From Isoetes taiwanensis (Eukaryota; Streptophyta; Lycopodiopsida; Isoetales; Isoetaceae), in assembly GCA_021234155.1 (NCBI GenBank), contig JAJEKV010000002.1:41589203-41653202 (forward strand): a DNA stretch of 64,000 nt, read 5' to 3'. How positions within the stretch are numbered: position 1 is the stretch's first letter; every line of letters starts with the position of its first letter. The position numbers and the translations under genes were made by a program. The notes beneath the pieces are model-generated. The model saw only the letters and a list, made by a program, of their open reading frames with translations, was not told where the DNA came from and did not search any database. Below, in pieces: positions 12,147-32,505 of this stretch.

Positions 12147-13435
12147 TTGATGAAAAGACAGTTAGGCGAATTACAGGCCTACGTCTTGCATGCTAACCCA
12201 CCACAGCATGTACAACAGGATGCACCGGAGTTACCTCCGTTGCCACCTAGTCCACCGCGGCGGCCAGTCCCCCACCACGCGAACCCGGTCCCGCATCGTC
12301 GCGGAAGAGGTCCCACTCTAAATGCCGACTTTGGGAGCTCCTCTAGAGACAAGCCACCTCCTCAAAGTCCGCCGCTTAATCATCCCGAATCATCCGCATC
12401 ATCCGGTGGTCATGTAAAGCGATAAGATAAGTACCGTACCAAGACGATTGATACTGACCATAACTAGTATATGGAAGAATAGGAAATTGGCCCAGTTTGA
12501 TGGGAAATCTAGAGGCGGCTTGAATGCCGAATCCTGGCTGGACGAAATGAAGGAGTTCGGCAGGTCCTATGGCATGACAGAGAAGGATACAGGAAAGGTT
12601 GCCACCACAAACCTTCCGGAGCTGCCCGTATTTGGTGGAAGGGCTATGCGAAAGCCAAACATCCGGGCGTGAGTAGATGCAAATTCAGAAAGTTTGCCAA
12701 GGCCTTCAAATCGCATTATGTGCCTCGTGCACATAAATGCCAACAAATCCACTTTCTACAAGTTGGAGCGTAAGAGTATGTCCGTCTGCAGGCTTTACAC
12801 GGATGAGTTCATGCGACCGAGATGTATGTACCGTATGAATGAGAAAAGGGCGGTGGAGGGCTATATTGAGGGTTTGGCACCATCGATCAAACGGATGGTT
12901 AAGGCCATCGACCAAATCGATTCTGGCCGAGGCGAAAAGCATTGAGCCTCGAGGAGGACATACCAAGGAATCGATATCCGTCCCGCTTCTTACTCGCTGA
13001 CCATGGCCGCCCACACCTTACAAAACCCCGCCTCCAAGTCCGGGGCCCTCTCGCCAGAACTCTTACGGTCGCCAGAGAAGAAAGTCGCTTTTAGCACGCC
13101 GGATAAGCGTAACAATGCTGGTAAGGAAGTTCAAACCTCTACACCCATTCCTAAAGAGGCCGTGAGAATGCACCGCTTGTAGATAAGGCATGTTACGTGT
13201 GTATGAGGCCCGGACACTTCATGCGAAATTGCCCATATGTTACCCAGATTGCCCACCGCCATGGCCGATCTTGATCGGGATCATATTGAGTCAACACTAC
13301 CCCGCGACGCAGGACGCCTCCCGGAGTACATTCACTGCGTCGTCTCATATCCTTGCAGCTATAGAAACCGGCAATGCTTTGAAAAGTCACTGGCCATCAT
13401 TTCCACTATAGGCCAAATAGACAAAAGCCTTTTGT
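12147..13435 (+). pseudogene. Gag polyprotein with CCHC zinc knuckle (gypsy-2)
   Basis: The start at 12147 opens a Pro-rich N-terminal segment. Frames then change several times through a gag core (FDGKSRGGLNAESWLDEM, EFGRSYGMTEKDT) typical of chromovirus gag. A clean nucleic-acid-binding knuckle CYVCMRPGHFMRNC lies at 13191-13232. At least three frame changes and stops separate these pieces. Gag would form the particle and package the RNA. Confidence 0.82.
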
Positions 13436-13436
13436 A

Positions 13437-14015
13437 ATTCTTATGGATACGGGGAGTACACATAATTTTGCTTCTCCTAGAATGGCCCAGGCCCTACAAC
13501 CGAAAACCCTAAGGTCAGCGACGGAGGCTGCCACTTTAGCCGATGGTAAGGTTAGACATACGCATGGTCGCCGCATCAACCTTAAGATGCGGTTGCCAGC
13601 GCACCGGTTAAGTATGGGTGTCGAAGTTAATGGATATTGGCAAATACGATCTCATTGTTGGAATGGAATTCTTGGCATCTGCAAAAGCCAACATAGATCT
13701 AGCGAAAGAGAGAAGTTACCTTCAACGCAGCCTAATGGAGGCCGTGTAACTATAAAAGGTGAACCATTCAACCCTATCATGCGATCTATGTCCATTCGAC
13801 AGCTAGATAAAGCTATACGCAAGCAAAAGCTCCTCTGCGTTATTAGACTTGCTTCCATTGAGTCAGATGCTAAGCAAAACCAAGTAATCAACACCTTGCC
13901 ACGGGGGATTGCAAGTATTCTCCATGAATTTAGCGATCTTTTCCCAGACGAGATCCAGAAGCTTCCTCCTTTTAGAGGAGTAGAATGTGAGATAGCTTTT
14001 AGAGCCGTGCACTAA
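13437..14015 (+). pseudogene. Retroviral-type aspartic protease region (gypsy-2)
   Basis: The frame from 13443 begins with MDTGSTHNFAS, the DTG active-site motif of a retropepsin. Conserved blocks downstream include a segment around 13650 that resembles IVGMEFLA in a shifted frame, and the linker FSDLFPDEIQKLPPFRGVECEI that leads into RT. A frame change near 13640 breaks it. Confidence 0.82.
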
Positions 14016-14041
14016 GCCTACCAAAAAAGGCCCCGCACCAT

Positions 14042-15290
14042 ATGAGTCCCCGAGTTGGCGAGCTTAAGAAGCAACTTCAAGAGCTACTAAACCTAGGTTT
14101 TATTCGACCTAGCGTTTCGCCCTTTGGTGCCCCTATTCTTTTTGTAAAGAAAAAGGACGGCTCCTTGAGAATGTGTATTGATTATCGGCAACTCAACAAG
14201 CATACCATCAAAAATCGCTATGCTTTGCCGAGAAGCGAGATGATCTAATGGACCCGCTTGCAAGGGGCCAAATATTTTTCAAGATTGACCTTCGCTTCGG
14301 ATATCATCGATATAAGGATTAAAGAGGAGGACATCCATAAATCTGCTTTTAGCACTAGATATGGGCATTATGAGTTTACCGTTATGCCTTTTGATTAACT
14401 AATGCCCCCACAACGTTTATGCGGTTAATGAACGATGTTTTCCTCCAATACTTGGATGATTTTGTTGTCATTTTCTTTGATGACATTCTCATCTACATAA
14501 GACTCTAGAAGAGCATGAGAAACATCTTAAATTGGCCCTACAAAAGTTAAGGCGTCATCGACTATTTGCCAAATTCTCTAAGTGCAAGTTTGCCACTCCA
14601 AAGGTTGACTATTTGGGCCATATCATTTTACTGAGAGGGAATTGCTACTGAGATCCGGCAAAAATAGAGGCCGTAAAGGGAATGGCCTATTCGAGAAAAA
14701 TGTCTCCGAGGTCCCAAGTTTCTTGGGATTAGCGGGGATACTATCGAAAGTTTGTAAAGGATTTTGCAAGGATTGCAGCACCTCTTACAAACCTTACAAA
14801 GCATGAGAAGGTGAAGGATTGGATGGAGCAATTTGGAAGACTAAGGTTCAGGGAAATTTCCAGCCCGACTTAAAGATGCCTTAACCTCCGACACCCGTTC
14901 TCCGTTGCTCGATCCCGATAAGGATAAACTAGTGGCCACGATGCAAGTAAAATCGCCACCGGTGGGGTTCTAATGCGAGAGGGGAGGGTTATTGCTTATG
15001 ATTCAAAGAAGATGAACGAGGCGGAACAGCGATATCCTACCCATGATCGTTGAGTTGTTAGTTGTTGTTCTTGCGAATATGGAGACACTACCTCCTTGGT
15101 AGAAGATTCCAGTTGGACACGGATCACCAAAGTCTCAGATTATTTATCCACCCAACCAACCTCAACCTCCGGTCCGAGGAGATGGATGGAATTTCTTGAA
15201 GAATATGATTTTGACATCATGTATAAGCCACGGAAAGCACAATGTGGTTCTTGGATGCATTGTCACGCCACCCCTCGGTAACCCGAACCC
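14042..15290 (+). pseudogene. Reverse transcriptase and RNase H (gypsy-2)
   Basis: The RT opening is well preserved ([31 protein letters not shown] at 14090-14190 in one frame). Further on come KIDLR (14280), an [13 protein letters not shown] block (14405) and the catalytic box FFDDILIY (14470-14500). RNase H follows at about 14930-15260 (VLMREGRVIAYDSKKMNEAEQRYP; MEFLEEYDFDIMYKP). Several stops and frameshifts interrupt the domain. Confidence 0.88.
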
Positions 15291-15599
15291 ATTGTAATGC
15301 AATTTCTACACTCACAAGTGAGTTTGGGAAACAGATAGAAACGGACCTTGGCCACGGATCCCGAAGTTACGTGAAATCACGGGCTAGTTTGAGTAAGGAA
15401 GCACGCGAGGATAAAGAACGCTTGAAGCTTTCCGTTCATATAAGAAAGAGGGCAATTTGTTGTATCACAAGGATAAGTTGTGTGTACCTCGACCTCCGGT
15501 GCGTAAGTTAATCCTCCATGACACGCACAACAGCCCCTATAGCCGGACATGCGGGTTTTATGAAGACCTATTTTAAAAATCCGCTCTAGTTACTTTTGG

Positions 15600-16870
15600 C
15601 CTTCCATGAAGAAGGATATTGCTAGATACATTAAGCGATGTCAAGTGTGTCGACAAACCAAGGCGGAGCAACTAAGAGTTCCGGTGGAGAGCCGCAGCGG
15701 CCTTTGGATGTGCCCCACAAAATGGGAAGTAATAACCATGGATTTCATTGTGAGCCTTCCACGAACTCTCCGCGTGGCTATGATGCACTAATGGTGGTCG
15801 TCGACAAATTATCAAAAATGGCTCACTTCTTGCCATGTCGCATACCACCGAAATCGCCTTCGACACCGCCTTGCTTTTCGCCAAAGGAGATCTTCAGGTT
15901 TGCACGGAATGCCACGGGTTATTGTATCGACAGGGATCCCAAATTTGTAAGTGCATTCTGGAAGGATTTCTTCACCACCATCCAGACCAAGCTTGCTATG
16001 AGTACCGCATATCATCCTTAGACAGATGGTCAGACAGAGCGTACCAACCGTATCATAGAGGATATGCTACGAAGTTATGTGTGGAGTAAAGCAATCCCAA
16101 TGGGTCAATTATATTTATCTAGTAGAGTTTGCCTATAACAAGTATGAAACAGAGTCTTCGGGATGTCTCCTTTCATGATAAATTATGGTTATCAATGCCT
16201 TACTCCTGACACATGGCACAACCCCGTGTCGAAAGTGGAGGTTTCTCAACAACTCCTCCTGGAGATGCAAGCTTTGGTCGACGAGGTACGTGGTTACTTG
16301 CTAGGCACGCTAGATCGTCAAAAGAGTGTAGCGGAGATAAGCCACAGGACCCCACGAGTCTTCAGTGGGTGAATCGGTTTGGCTTAAGATTAAAGTAAAA
16401 CAAGCCAAGCTTAAGATTGGTAATTGCAAGAAGTTGGCACCCGGATGGGGCCGGACCGTTCAAAATCATCGAACGTGTTGGGGAGCAAGCATATCGCTGG
16501 ACTTGCCACCCCGGCAAAGATCCACAAGGTTTTCATGTGAGTCTTCTAAAGCAAAGACACCCACGATCCGAGGAGGTTTTGGAAACCCCAACCCTCCCCG
16601 AAATGACAGAGGAGCAGCTAGAGATAGTACACGAAGCTCTTCTTGATCGAGCTTATAAACGTAACCGGGAGGACTCAAATGTTTGCAATACTTAGTCAAG
16701 TGGAAACACTTGCCGGTGGAGGATGCTACGTGGGTGATGCAAAGCAGATCTTGAGAAGCACTACCCCGATTTCATGCGTGAATCTCAAGGCAAGACTATC
16801 AACGATGCTATCAACCCCGCTCCCCAGAAAGCTTGAAGACTTGATTCAGCCGAGAATCGGTAGGGGGTAG
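15600..16870 (+). pseudogene. Integrase and chromodomain (gypsy-2)
   Basis: A zinc-binding HHCC end (IARYIKRCQVCRQTKAEQL), the first Asp block ITMDFIVSLP (15738), the second Asp block DRDPKFVSAFWKDFF (15929) and the Glu block TDGQTERTNRIIEDML (16022) are all present. Unlike gypsy-1, the catalytic Glu is kept. The tail LKIKVKQAKLKIGNCKKL is followed by a chromodomain in shifted frame (LVKWKHLPVEDATWVM at about 16690). The chromodomain steers integration to marked chromatin in related elements. Frame changes make it a pseudogene. Confidence 0.88.
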
Positions 16871-17441
16871 ATGCATCGTGGTTAACAACGATTCTGGATG
16901 ATGGGATCACCTTCGTGTTCCTTAGGGCGTGGTTTCTTGTCAATATGGACCACGACCCGCAACCGCTTGTAAAGCATGAACTTCTTCTGCCCAATGAATT
17001 GCGAACCATAGGCATAATAGGTTCCTTGTAGATAAATTTTCTTTCATTTCTTCTAGGGGGTGGACCCTTCAACCACAACCTAATTATTTTTATTTGTGAA
17101 ACCGATATTGACATGTAATGCGGGCCGCCGAGCAAAGATGCGTGACACGCCCATGTATAGAGGGTTGTTGATGACCCACTTTTCGGTTCGCTTGTTTTAC
17201 ATGTCTTATTTTAAAATGCCTATGATGTTTTTTAAATCGGACTTCGGTCCTTGAACTTCGTCTCTTGATAAGTTTGTAAAATGCACCTTGGTGCTGACAC
17301 TTTGTTATTCTCAACTTCAATGCAGTATTGTTTGAAATAATAAGTTATCTTCCTTTCTTAAGTATATTCTTCCTAATTCAGTTTTTTGTAGGTAACTGTC
17401 TCTGATTAATTAACCCCAATGCTGAGGACAGCATTATTTTT

Positions 17442-19117
17442 TAAGGAGGGGAGAATGTGACGTTCCACGTATTTATACGGTATACGTAACGTATTTATAT
17501 GGTAATTATACGGTACACCTATAAATGTACTGACACGTCACCCGATAAAGGGACGCCATCATGGGGTATTGTAACATAGGGGGTTGACCTAGAAGGGATT
17601 AAATTAGCATTAAGGATAATAACCTATAATCTAGGGATTAATATTAAATGGGTTAATTAGACCAATAAATGCTTTGGGAAGGCGCCACCTGGCCTAATTC
17701 GATTGGCCAGCATGGGGATTTCCAAATTGGGCTGTCAACCTGATCCCTATTGCTAATTGACTCCCAAAATTAAGGCCCAAGAAGGAGCAGAGCTGAGCCC
17801 TACCCTCATCCTTGGCCACCGCCACCAAGTACTTTTTACACGGTAGGCTGAAGTTGAACACCAAGATCAAGAAGATGGAGATCCCCAACGACAATGGGTC
17901 GAGCCGAAACACAGGTGGGTGGCTAGTGTAGTTGTGAATTCTAGGATAAGCGCCCCTGTTGGGCACCTGTTTGGGTTGTTGGTCTATTCTCTCTTTGTGT
18001 TTACTCGTAGGAACTAACCCTTGATTGTAAAGGTAGGTTCTCTCTATATATTTCGATTCTGGTTCTGCTTGTAATGGATGGATTGGTGGTTGTTAGCCTA
18101 GTGTTACTCCTCGAAATGGGGAATTAAGGGGGGGGTAGAGACCTCTGAGGCTATTTATTGTAGTATGCTCCTAGATAGAGCCCTGTATTATCCCGTTATA
18201 TGCGGCCTGTGCACAAGAGCCCACCGGGTCATAGATGCTATGGTACTGGCTTAGCACCAGACAAGGAACACAGTGGTGAAGTGGAGGTGGGGTCTTGCAC
18301 GAACATAAAAGGCTCCTGGGACTCCTATAGCGAGCTAGACCTGATAGCCGGTCACGTAGAGGGCCGGGTATGGGTCTGACACTCCCTGGGTGGGAAGGTG
18401 TGACCCGTATGGGGCACCTTGCACTTTGAGTAGATTTAGGGTGAGTAAGTCTGCACGGATGCGGGGTCGCCGATGCGGCGTATTCTCTAGCTTCGCCCAT
18501 GGAGCCACTTGTGATTCTCGAAGGGGACGCTTCCCCGACCTCCTCATCGGACCGGGGCTTCATGAACCCCGGAGTAGGCTCAGCAGGGGTGATGCCTCGA
18601 GCTTGCGTCTCCTGGGCTATAGCGACGCCATAGCGTGAATTGACCCATCCGCAAAGTGTGCACAGGGGAGGGGCGGATGGAGTGGACAACCCTAGCCAAT
18701 GTTCTATGCCAGCCAACGCCATGTCAAGATTCTCGTCTGGCGATCTCTTGAGGCCTAGCCGTCGGTCGATCCTCACCGAGTCTCGAACAGGGGTAGAACC
18801 ATGGGTTTGGGGGTGTTTTCTTAGGTTTAGATGCATATTCTTTGCCGTTGGTATTTGGATGGATATGCCACCCTTCGTGGTGGTTATTTATATGTGATTT
18901 ATGCTGTGTGCTAACCCTTGTATTCACGCTTCCGCGACGTAGGAGCCCCATTGAAGGCGTGGGCCGAATGACCCCTTCGTGTCCTTCTTTCGGGCATCGT
19001 ATTATAGATGGCCCGAAATAGACGGAGGGCCCTGCTCATGGCGAGTTGGTCGCCATGGGAGGGGAAAGTCCCCGTATGTATACGTCCGAGGGTCGTATAT
19101 GTTCAGGGAGCGTCACA
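17442..19117 (+). repeat. Polypurine tract and 3' LTR of gypsy-2 (LTR 17456-19117, 1662 bp)
   Basis: AAGGAGGGGAGAA (17442-17455) primes plus-strand synthesis and is followed by TGTGACGTTCC. The LTR ends GTCACA at 19117. It lacks the block present at 4828-6063 of the 5' LTR: ACCAATAA joins directly to ATGCTTTGGG near 17670. Confidence 0.9.
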
Positions 19118-19122
19118 CATAC
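19118..19122 (+). repeat. Target-site duplication CATAC, right copy (gypsy-2)
   Basis: Identical to 4578-4582. Reverse-strand copia coding sequence resumes here in the same frame. Confidence 0.9.
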
Positions 19123-19595
19123 CTTGCACGCCATAGAGCTTCAGGCATCTACTATACTGCTGCAGTAAGAGATATATCTGTGGTATGACCTGCAATCTTC
19201 TCTTGAAGAATATACAAGGCTTCATCATTTAAATACCCCTTAGCTATCGGGCCAAGCTTCTCTAAATCAACATAAGACAATGGGTTTTTTCTAAGTGTAT
19301 GAATGAATCCCCCAGTAAACAGCACAGAGAAACCAAGTTTCTTGTCAAATTTGCTCACACTTAAGAGATTAACCAAAAGACCTGGAACAAGAATGACATC
19401 TTCAAGTTTAAAGGTAAGAGAATATGGTGTATTCAAATGAACAGTGCCTTTTGCCGTAGAAGTTGCAATGTTTCCATCTGCCATTTTAACCATAACCTTA
19501 TCAAAAGATTTCAGTTTCTCAAACACCTCATATTTTCCTACCATGTGCTTTGTTGCACGTGAATCTACCAACTATACTTCCTTTTTCTTTTTAAA
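19123..19595 (-). pseudogene. Copia protease and start of pre-integrase
   Basis: The reverse-strand frame gives LVDSRATKHM, the copia protease active-site region. The usual Gly of DSGATxH is Arg, which should abolish activity. It continues through VILVPGLLVNLLSVSKFDKKLG to LNDEALYILQ, the junction to the pre-integrase domain. A TAG just upstream (in place of an expected Trp codon before LVDS) is a second lesion. Downstream (leftwards) the frame continues across the gypsy-2 insertion. Confidence 0.9.
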
Positions 19596-21175
19596 GGCAA
19601 AAAACTGTATTATATTCGAATGATGAAACATTTATGTACATACAGTTGAGTATGGAACTACTACCACTTCTCTGATCCATGAATAGGAGTCCATACTCTG
19701 AGCCTAGTGCTCTTAGAATCCCTCTCAACATCTTCTCCATAGGATACTACAGGAGAGGAGGACTAAGTTTCTAGACTCTAATAATGCAGCAAGGGCCAGC
19801 TACTGGACAAGAGCTACCCGGCCTCTTCTCCAGACAGATACTATGGGAACACAACTCTTGTCTTTCACCATGCCCCAACTGCATCATAGCTTCAAAAGGT
19901 TGGCCCTAAGATAAACAGAACAAACCAGACTTAAGTTAGAGAGCCATAGAAGAACGGAGCAGCCAAGTGCATTGATCTGCCACCAGGCAAGAACATAGGA
20001 TCCTCTGTACGCTCCTCCCGAATATAGTGGTGGCCAAGCCAGCATCTGTAGCAGTACTATAGGGAGTGCACTGATGTACGCAACACTCCACCTTCTTATC
20101 ACCAAGCGGACCAGCAAGGGCACCACCGCTAGAATCCTAAATCATGCCAAGTCCATCTGCATCTAGCTATGCAGGCCTTGTCTTCCTGCAAAACCAAGAA
20201 CGAAACATTTCTAGGGTCTCCCGCCCACTAGAAGCCCATGGCTCTCAATCTGCCCCGTACATCCTGACTGTCAGTACACAAGCCACCCCTTGCTGGAAAA
20301 GGGGAGCGCAGGCCCTGCTACATATTAAACAGACTACCACAAAATCTTCTAAATAATTGCAGACAAATTATGAGGAGCTGCTCCACTTCTACCAATAGAT
20401 CTTATTCTTGCCAACTCCTGGCACCTGCTCAAAGAAAGTTTATAGACAAGTACTATAAATGAAAGCATCGTCTTCTTCTTCCTTACCATAGTACTACAGA
20501 AGAGCATCTGTTCTTTCCAGCCTGCCTTTTGCGCAGCCTTAAAGATCCCTTCCAAACGATGTTCTAGCAAAAGTTTCTGTACTAAGCAGTGCTCTCCTTC
20601 TTCCTCCGGCGAAATACTATACTACAGCTCTGCTTGCACTTTTTCCTAAAGACTATAACCCTTCTCCCAGCCGGCATACTAGAAGTAACCAAGAAAAGAC
20701 ATATCTTAAAAATAGAGCTCCTCCCCATAAACTTGACCACTAACCTGAGGCACAGCTCCCCTGACCGGAACTTTGTGGAAGATGCAGGAATATGCAGCAG
20801 AAACCAGGCATTCCATCCTTGCTAAGCAACACAGAAGCTCCTAAATCGTTAGAAGCTGAAAAATAAGGAAGGAAGGTTTTCCTGGTTATTAGCACAAAAG
20901 GGAACGAAAGAATGGAAAACCCAGCTGTATGAATCTGGTTCATGCAGCCCTGTTCTCTGAAGCGCGGATCCCTAGTGGCCCTCCAGCATCTGCCAGAAAA
21001 ATGATTCACCAAGCAGCAGAGACAGCCATAGCCGTCTCCTACAAATCGGCCAAGAAACTGGCCGCCATTGCCGGCCCGTTATCGGCCGTCTCCTTCCATC
21101 CTTGCCTAAGCTTTCAACTCCCAAGCTTTCTGCTGCTATATTCAGATACCGATTCTCAATATCATCAATACTAAT
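19596..21175 (-). mobile_element. Unclassified insertion inside the copia element, possible LINE 3' end
   Basis: About 1.6 kb separates the copia gag/zinc knuckle from protease. On the reverse strand its left end reads GTTTTTTGCCTTTAAAAAG followed by an A-rich run. That resembles the 3' terminus of plant LINEs (5'-truncated, A-rich tail). No RT or other domain can be read in either strand, and I could not define a clear target duplication. The class is uncertain. Confidence 0.45.
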
Positions 21176-21239
21176 ATGAAGACACATTTGCAGTTATATC
21201 AGTAGTAGTAGTGACTGAAGAAGCAGATGCCTCTGCTGG

Positions 21240-21957
21240 TTTAAATTTAGCTTACTTTTTACAAAGTCAACAAATTATTTCCTGAGTCTATTGCAATCTC
21301 GCTTTGCATGCCTTTGTTTGCCACAATATCAACAAGTGAAAGGTTCTCTTGCTGGTTTTTTTACTGTAGAAAGGCAACTCTGACAACATCTCTTGTATCT
21401 AAATTGGATTTGGAATAATGAGCTGCTTCTTGTACTTGTTTCTTCTTATCCTCACACCCTTTATCAAGTAACTGTTGCTGCAATTGTGTGAAAGATATTT
21501 TGATCTTATCTTTAAGCTGATAATGCTCTTTAATATACTGATAAATAGGAGATGAACCATTGACAACATACTGAATATACTTGCCTTCATCCAAATTGCC
21601 TCCCGCCCCAAAGAACTTCTCCCGTAATCCTTTTAATTGCTTCAAATAATCACTCATACTAGAGCAATCTTCAAGTCTCAGATTTTGTATCATAGCTAGG
21701 ATAGAGATTTGTTGAACATCTCCTTCTCCTACACAGTAAGATTTTAATATCTTCATAGCTGGCTGAAAGGATTTTATATCCTGAATGTCTCTCAACAGAT
21801 CTGTACATACACAACTCCTGCGATGCTGTAATGTTAGGAAATCCTTCTTTAGATCTTCAGAAGAGAATGGATTCCATGTTTCCAACATAACATCTCCTAG
21901 ATCTTTGATATTAAGATGTATGAAATACATCTCTCCAAGTAAAATAATTTTCGCCAT
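21240..21957 (-). pseudogene. Copia gag with broken CCHC knuckle
   Basis: The reverse-strand ORF 21957-21361 (198 residues) resembles copia UBN2-type gag, with LRLEDCSSMSDYLKQLKGLREK and a Gln/Lys-rich end. Beyond it, near 21300-21345, a zinc knuckle can be read as C-x2-C-x4-H-x4-C, but a TGA lies between the first two Cys. The gag start at 21957 lies 284 bases from the primer site, which suits a copia leader. Confidence 0.85.
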
Positions 21958-22240
21958 CTAGTAGAGGATGTTGAAAATGTTTTCAAGGTTTAGTATTTTG
22001 AGGCATAGGATTTTAGAAAATCTTAGCAAAATACAATAGATATGGAACGCTTAACAATGACACAAACAATCGTCACTGAATCTTGGATTTACATTCACCA
22101 AAAGAAACATCCAGAAATCATTGAATCCTTTCGATCCAAATTATGCCAATCTGCATTGCCCGATTGCATCAATTGATCGTGTATTTCTAGTCGCTTACTC
22201 CAGAAAAAAAAATCACAATGCAGTGCCTTCTTTCTTCAGT

Positions 22241-22256
22241 AGTGGCTCTGATACCA
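22241..22256 (-). other. Primer binding site of the copia element
   Basis: Reverse-strand TGGTATCAGAGCCACT, three bases inside the LTR end, matches the initiator Met tRNA primer site. It fixes the element's orientation. Confidence 0.88.
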
Positions 22257-22259
22257 TAT

Positions 22260-22414
22260 TGATGGTGTGAAAACACTCTATATAAAGAAATGAAGATAGA
22301 TACATCTATCTACGAACGACATAGAAATTTGATATGAAGGAATCAAGAGAATGTCGAACTCGGCATTTATATGTACACGCCTATTCACCACACAATCAGC
22401 ATGCCAAGCCATCA
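22260..22414 (-). repeat. 5' LTR of the copia element, only 155 bp
   Basis: On the reverse strand the sequence runs TGATGG...CCATCA with 6-bp perfect terminal inverted repeats and abuts the primer site. A TATA-like ATATAAATG lies inside. 155 bp is at the short end for copia LTRs. The partner LTR is outside the window, so the length rests on termini alone. Confidence 0.75.
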
Positions 22415-22427
22415 TATCCAATAATAT

Positions 22428-22660
22428 AGATTAGCAGTCGTGAACTTCAACACCTTCACTCCACAGTGTCAGAAGCTCATCAGTAACTATTTTGAGATAC
22501 GGATCTAAACTTTCCAGCTTCTTCGGTTCTGGAACTAATAGTACTGCCATTAATTGGCTAGTCTTCATGAGTAACCACGGTGGTAAATTATAGTTGATTA
22601 ACACCACTGGCCAAGTTGACCACGCGACCAATTGACGTCCATAAGGATTCTGCTGATGTC
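22428..22660 (-). pseudogene. CACTA transposase (TNP2, Transposase_21) fragment
   Basis: The reverse-strand frame reads QQNPYGRQLVAWSTWPVVL, INYNLPPWLLMK, VLLVPEPKK, and LWSEGVEVHD. This is the conserved core of plant TNP2 transposases (usually YNLPPWMCMK ... PGPKNP ... LWxxGVxxYD). It stops at the copia LTR edge. The copia element therefore probably jumped into an old CACTA transposon; no CACTA terminus is seen. Confidence 0.85.
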
Positions 22661-23374
22661 AAATACTTGCCTTAAAAATCACTTGCAAAATTGCTGCTAG
22701 CAAATTTTTGTGAAAATTGTTAATGGAATCATTGAAAGTCTCTTTGCAAATTGCTGATGGGAATTGTTGTGGTAGAACTTCATTGATGGCAGAATCGATG
22801 ATAAAAACCAATTATTACTGCTGTTATTCGAAAAAGCACATCCATTCAGAAGAGCTTTGTATGAAATACATAAAATACAAGGGCATTCGATGATATACAG
22901 AAATCCACAGGACTAGACATCAAGGGCATTACAAAAATTTATGAAAAAGTCGGGGTATGTTGTGAAATTCGTCAAAAGATAAAGGTATTTTGTGGTTTTT
23001 CTCTAAAATCAATTTGACGTGTGAACCAAGCAAGCAATAACTAACCTGTACGGCATATAATTCGTTCGTACAATGGGCATAGAGAGGCGATGCATCGTAT
23101 ATACGCCACACAATATAAATTCTTGCGCTGCTCATCTTCTTTTCTTTTTAACACAGGGCGGTAAGCCGCAGTCGCCCAACAAACAGGGACGACTGACCAA
23201 TATTGCCCGTCGTAGCTGCTTGCCAGCTTTCAACTTAGAGGATCATTTTTCGTTTCCGGCATTGCTACAAGCTTGAGAAACAAGCAACAGTTGCAGGGTA
23301 AGTATTCAAGCGCCGGAGTAGATTTTTACTCAAGGGTTTATCCAAGGTTCTTGGATTAGGTCATTGTTACAAAG
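22661..23374 (+). promoter_or_regulatory. PRP8 upstream region and 5' UTR, with possible 5' UTR intron
   Basis: This is the only non-coding space left of PRP8, so it should hold the promoter. I cannot fix the transcription start. A strong donor CAGG|GTAAGTATT at 23298 and an acceptor TTGGATTAG at 23359 would define a 62-nt 5' UTR intron, the same size as the coding introns. No ORF of note. Confidence 0.5.

Positions 23375-32505
<9,131 letters not shown>

Larger units (their letters stand above)
4583..19117 (+). mobile_element. gypsy-2: full-length, decayed Ty3/gypsy chromovirus
   Basis: A 14.5-kb element bounded by LTRs with the perfect termini TGTGAC...GTCACA and flanked by the CATAC duplication. 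Inside, in order: initiator-Met primer binding site (7524), an unusually long pre-gag region (7542-12140), gag with CCHC knuckle, protease, RT, RNase H, integrase, chromodomain, polypurine tract (17442-17455), 3' LTR. Many stops and frameshifts show it is no longer autonomous. It lies in the GAG-pre-integrase domain of the reverse-strand copia element. The two LTRs differ by about 1.24 kb. Confidence 0.93.
3088..22414 (-). mobile_element. Ty1/copia element, hit by two gypsy insertions and one other insertion
   Basis: Reading right to left on the reverse strand the order is: LTR (22414-22260), primer binding site, gag (21957-21240), an insertion (about 21175-19596), protease (19595-19152), GAG-pre-integrase interrupted by gypsy-2, integrase (4577-3595), and the start of reverse transcriptase (3453-3088), which is cut by gypsy-1. 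The Ty1/copia order PR-INT-RT is clear. When gypsy-2 and one CATAC copy are removed, the pre-integrase reading frame joins exactly. That supports a single original element. The rest of RT, RNase H and the other LTR lie beyond gypsy-1, left of the window. Confidence 0.9.
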
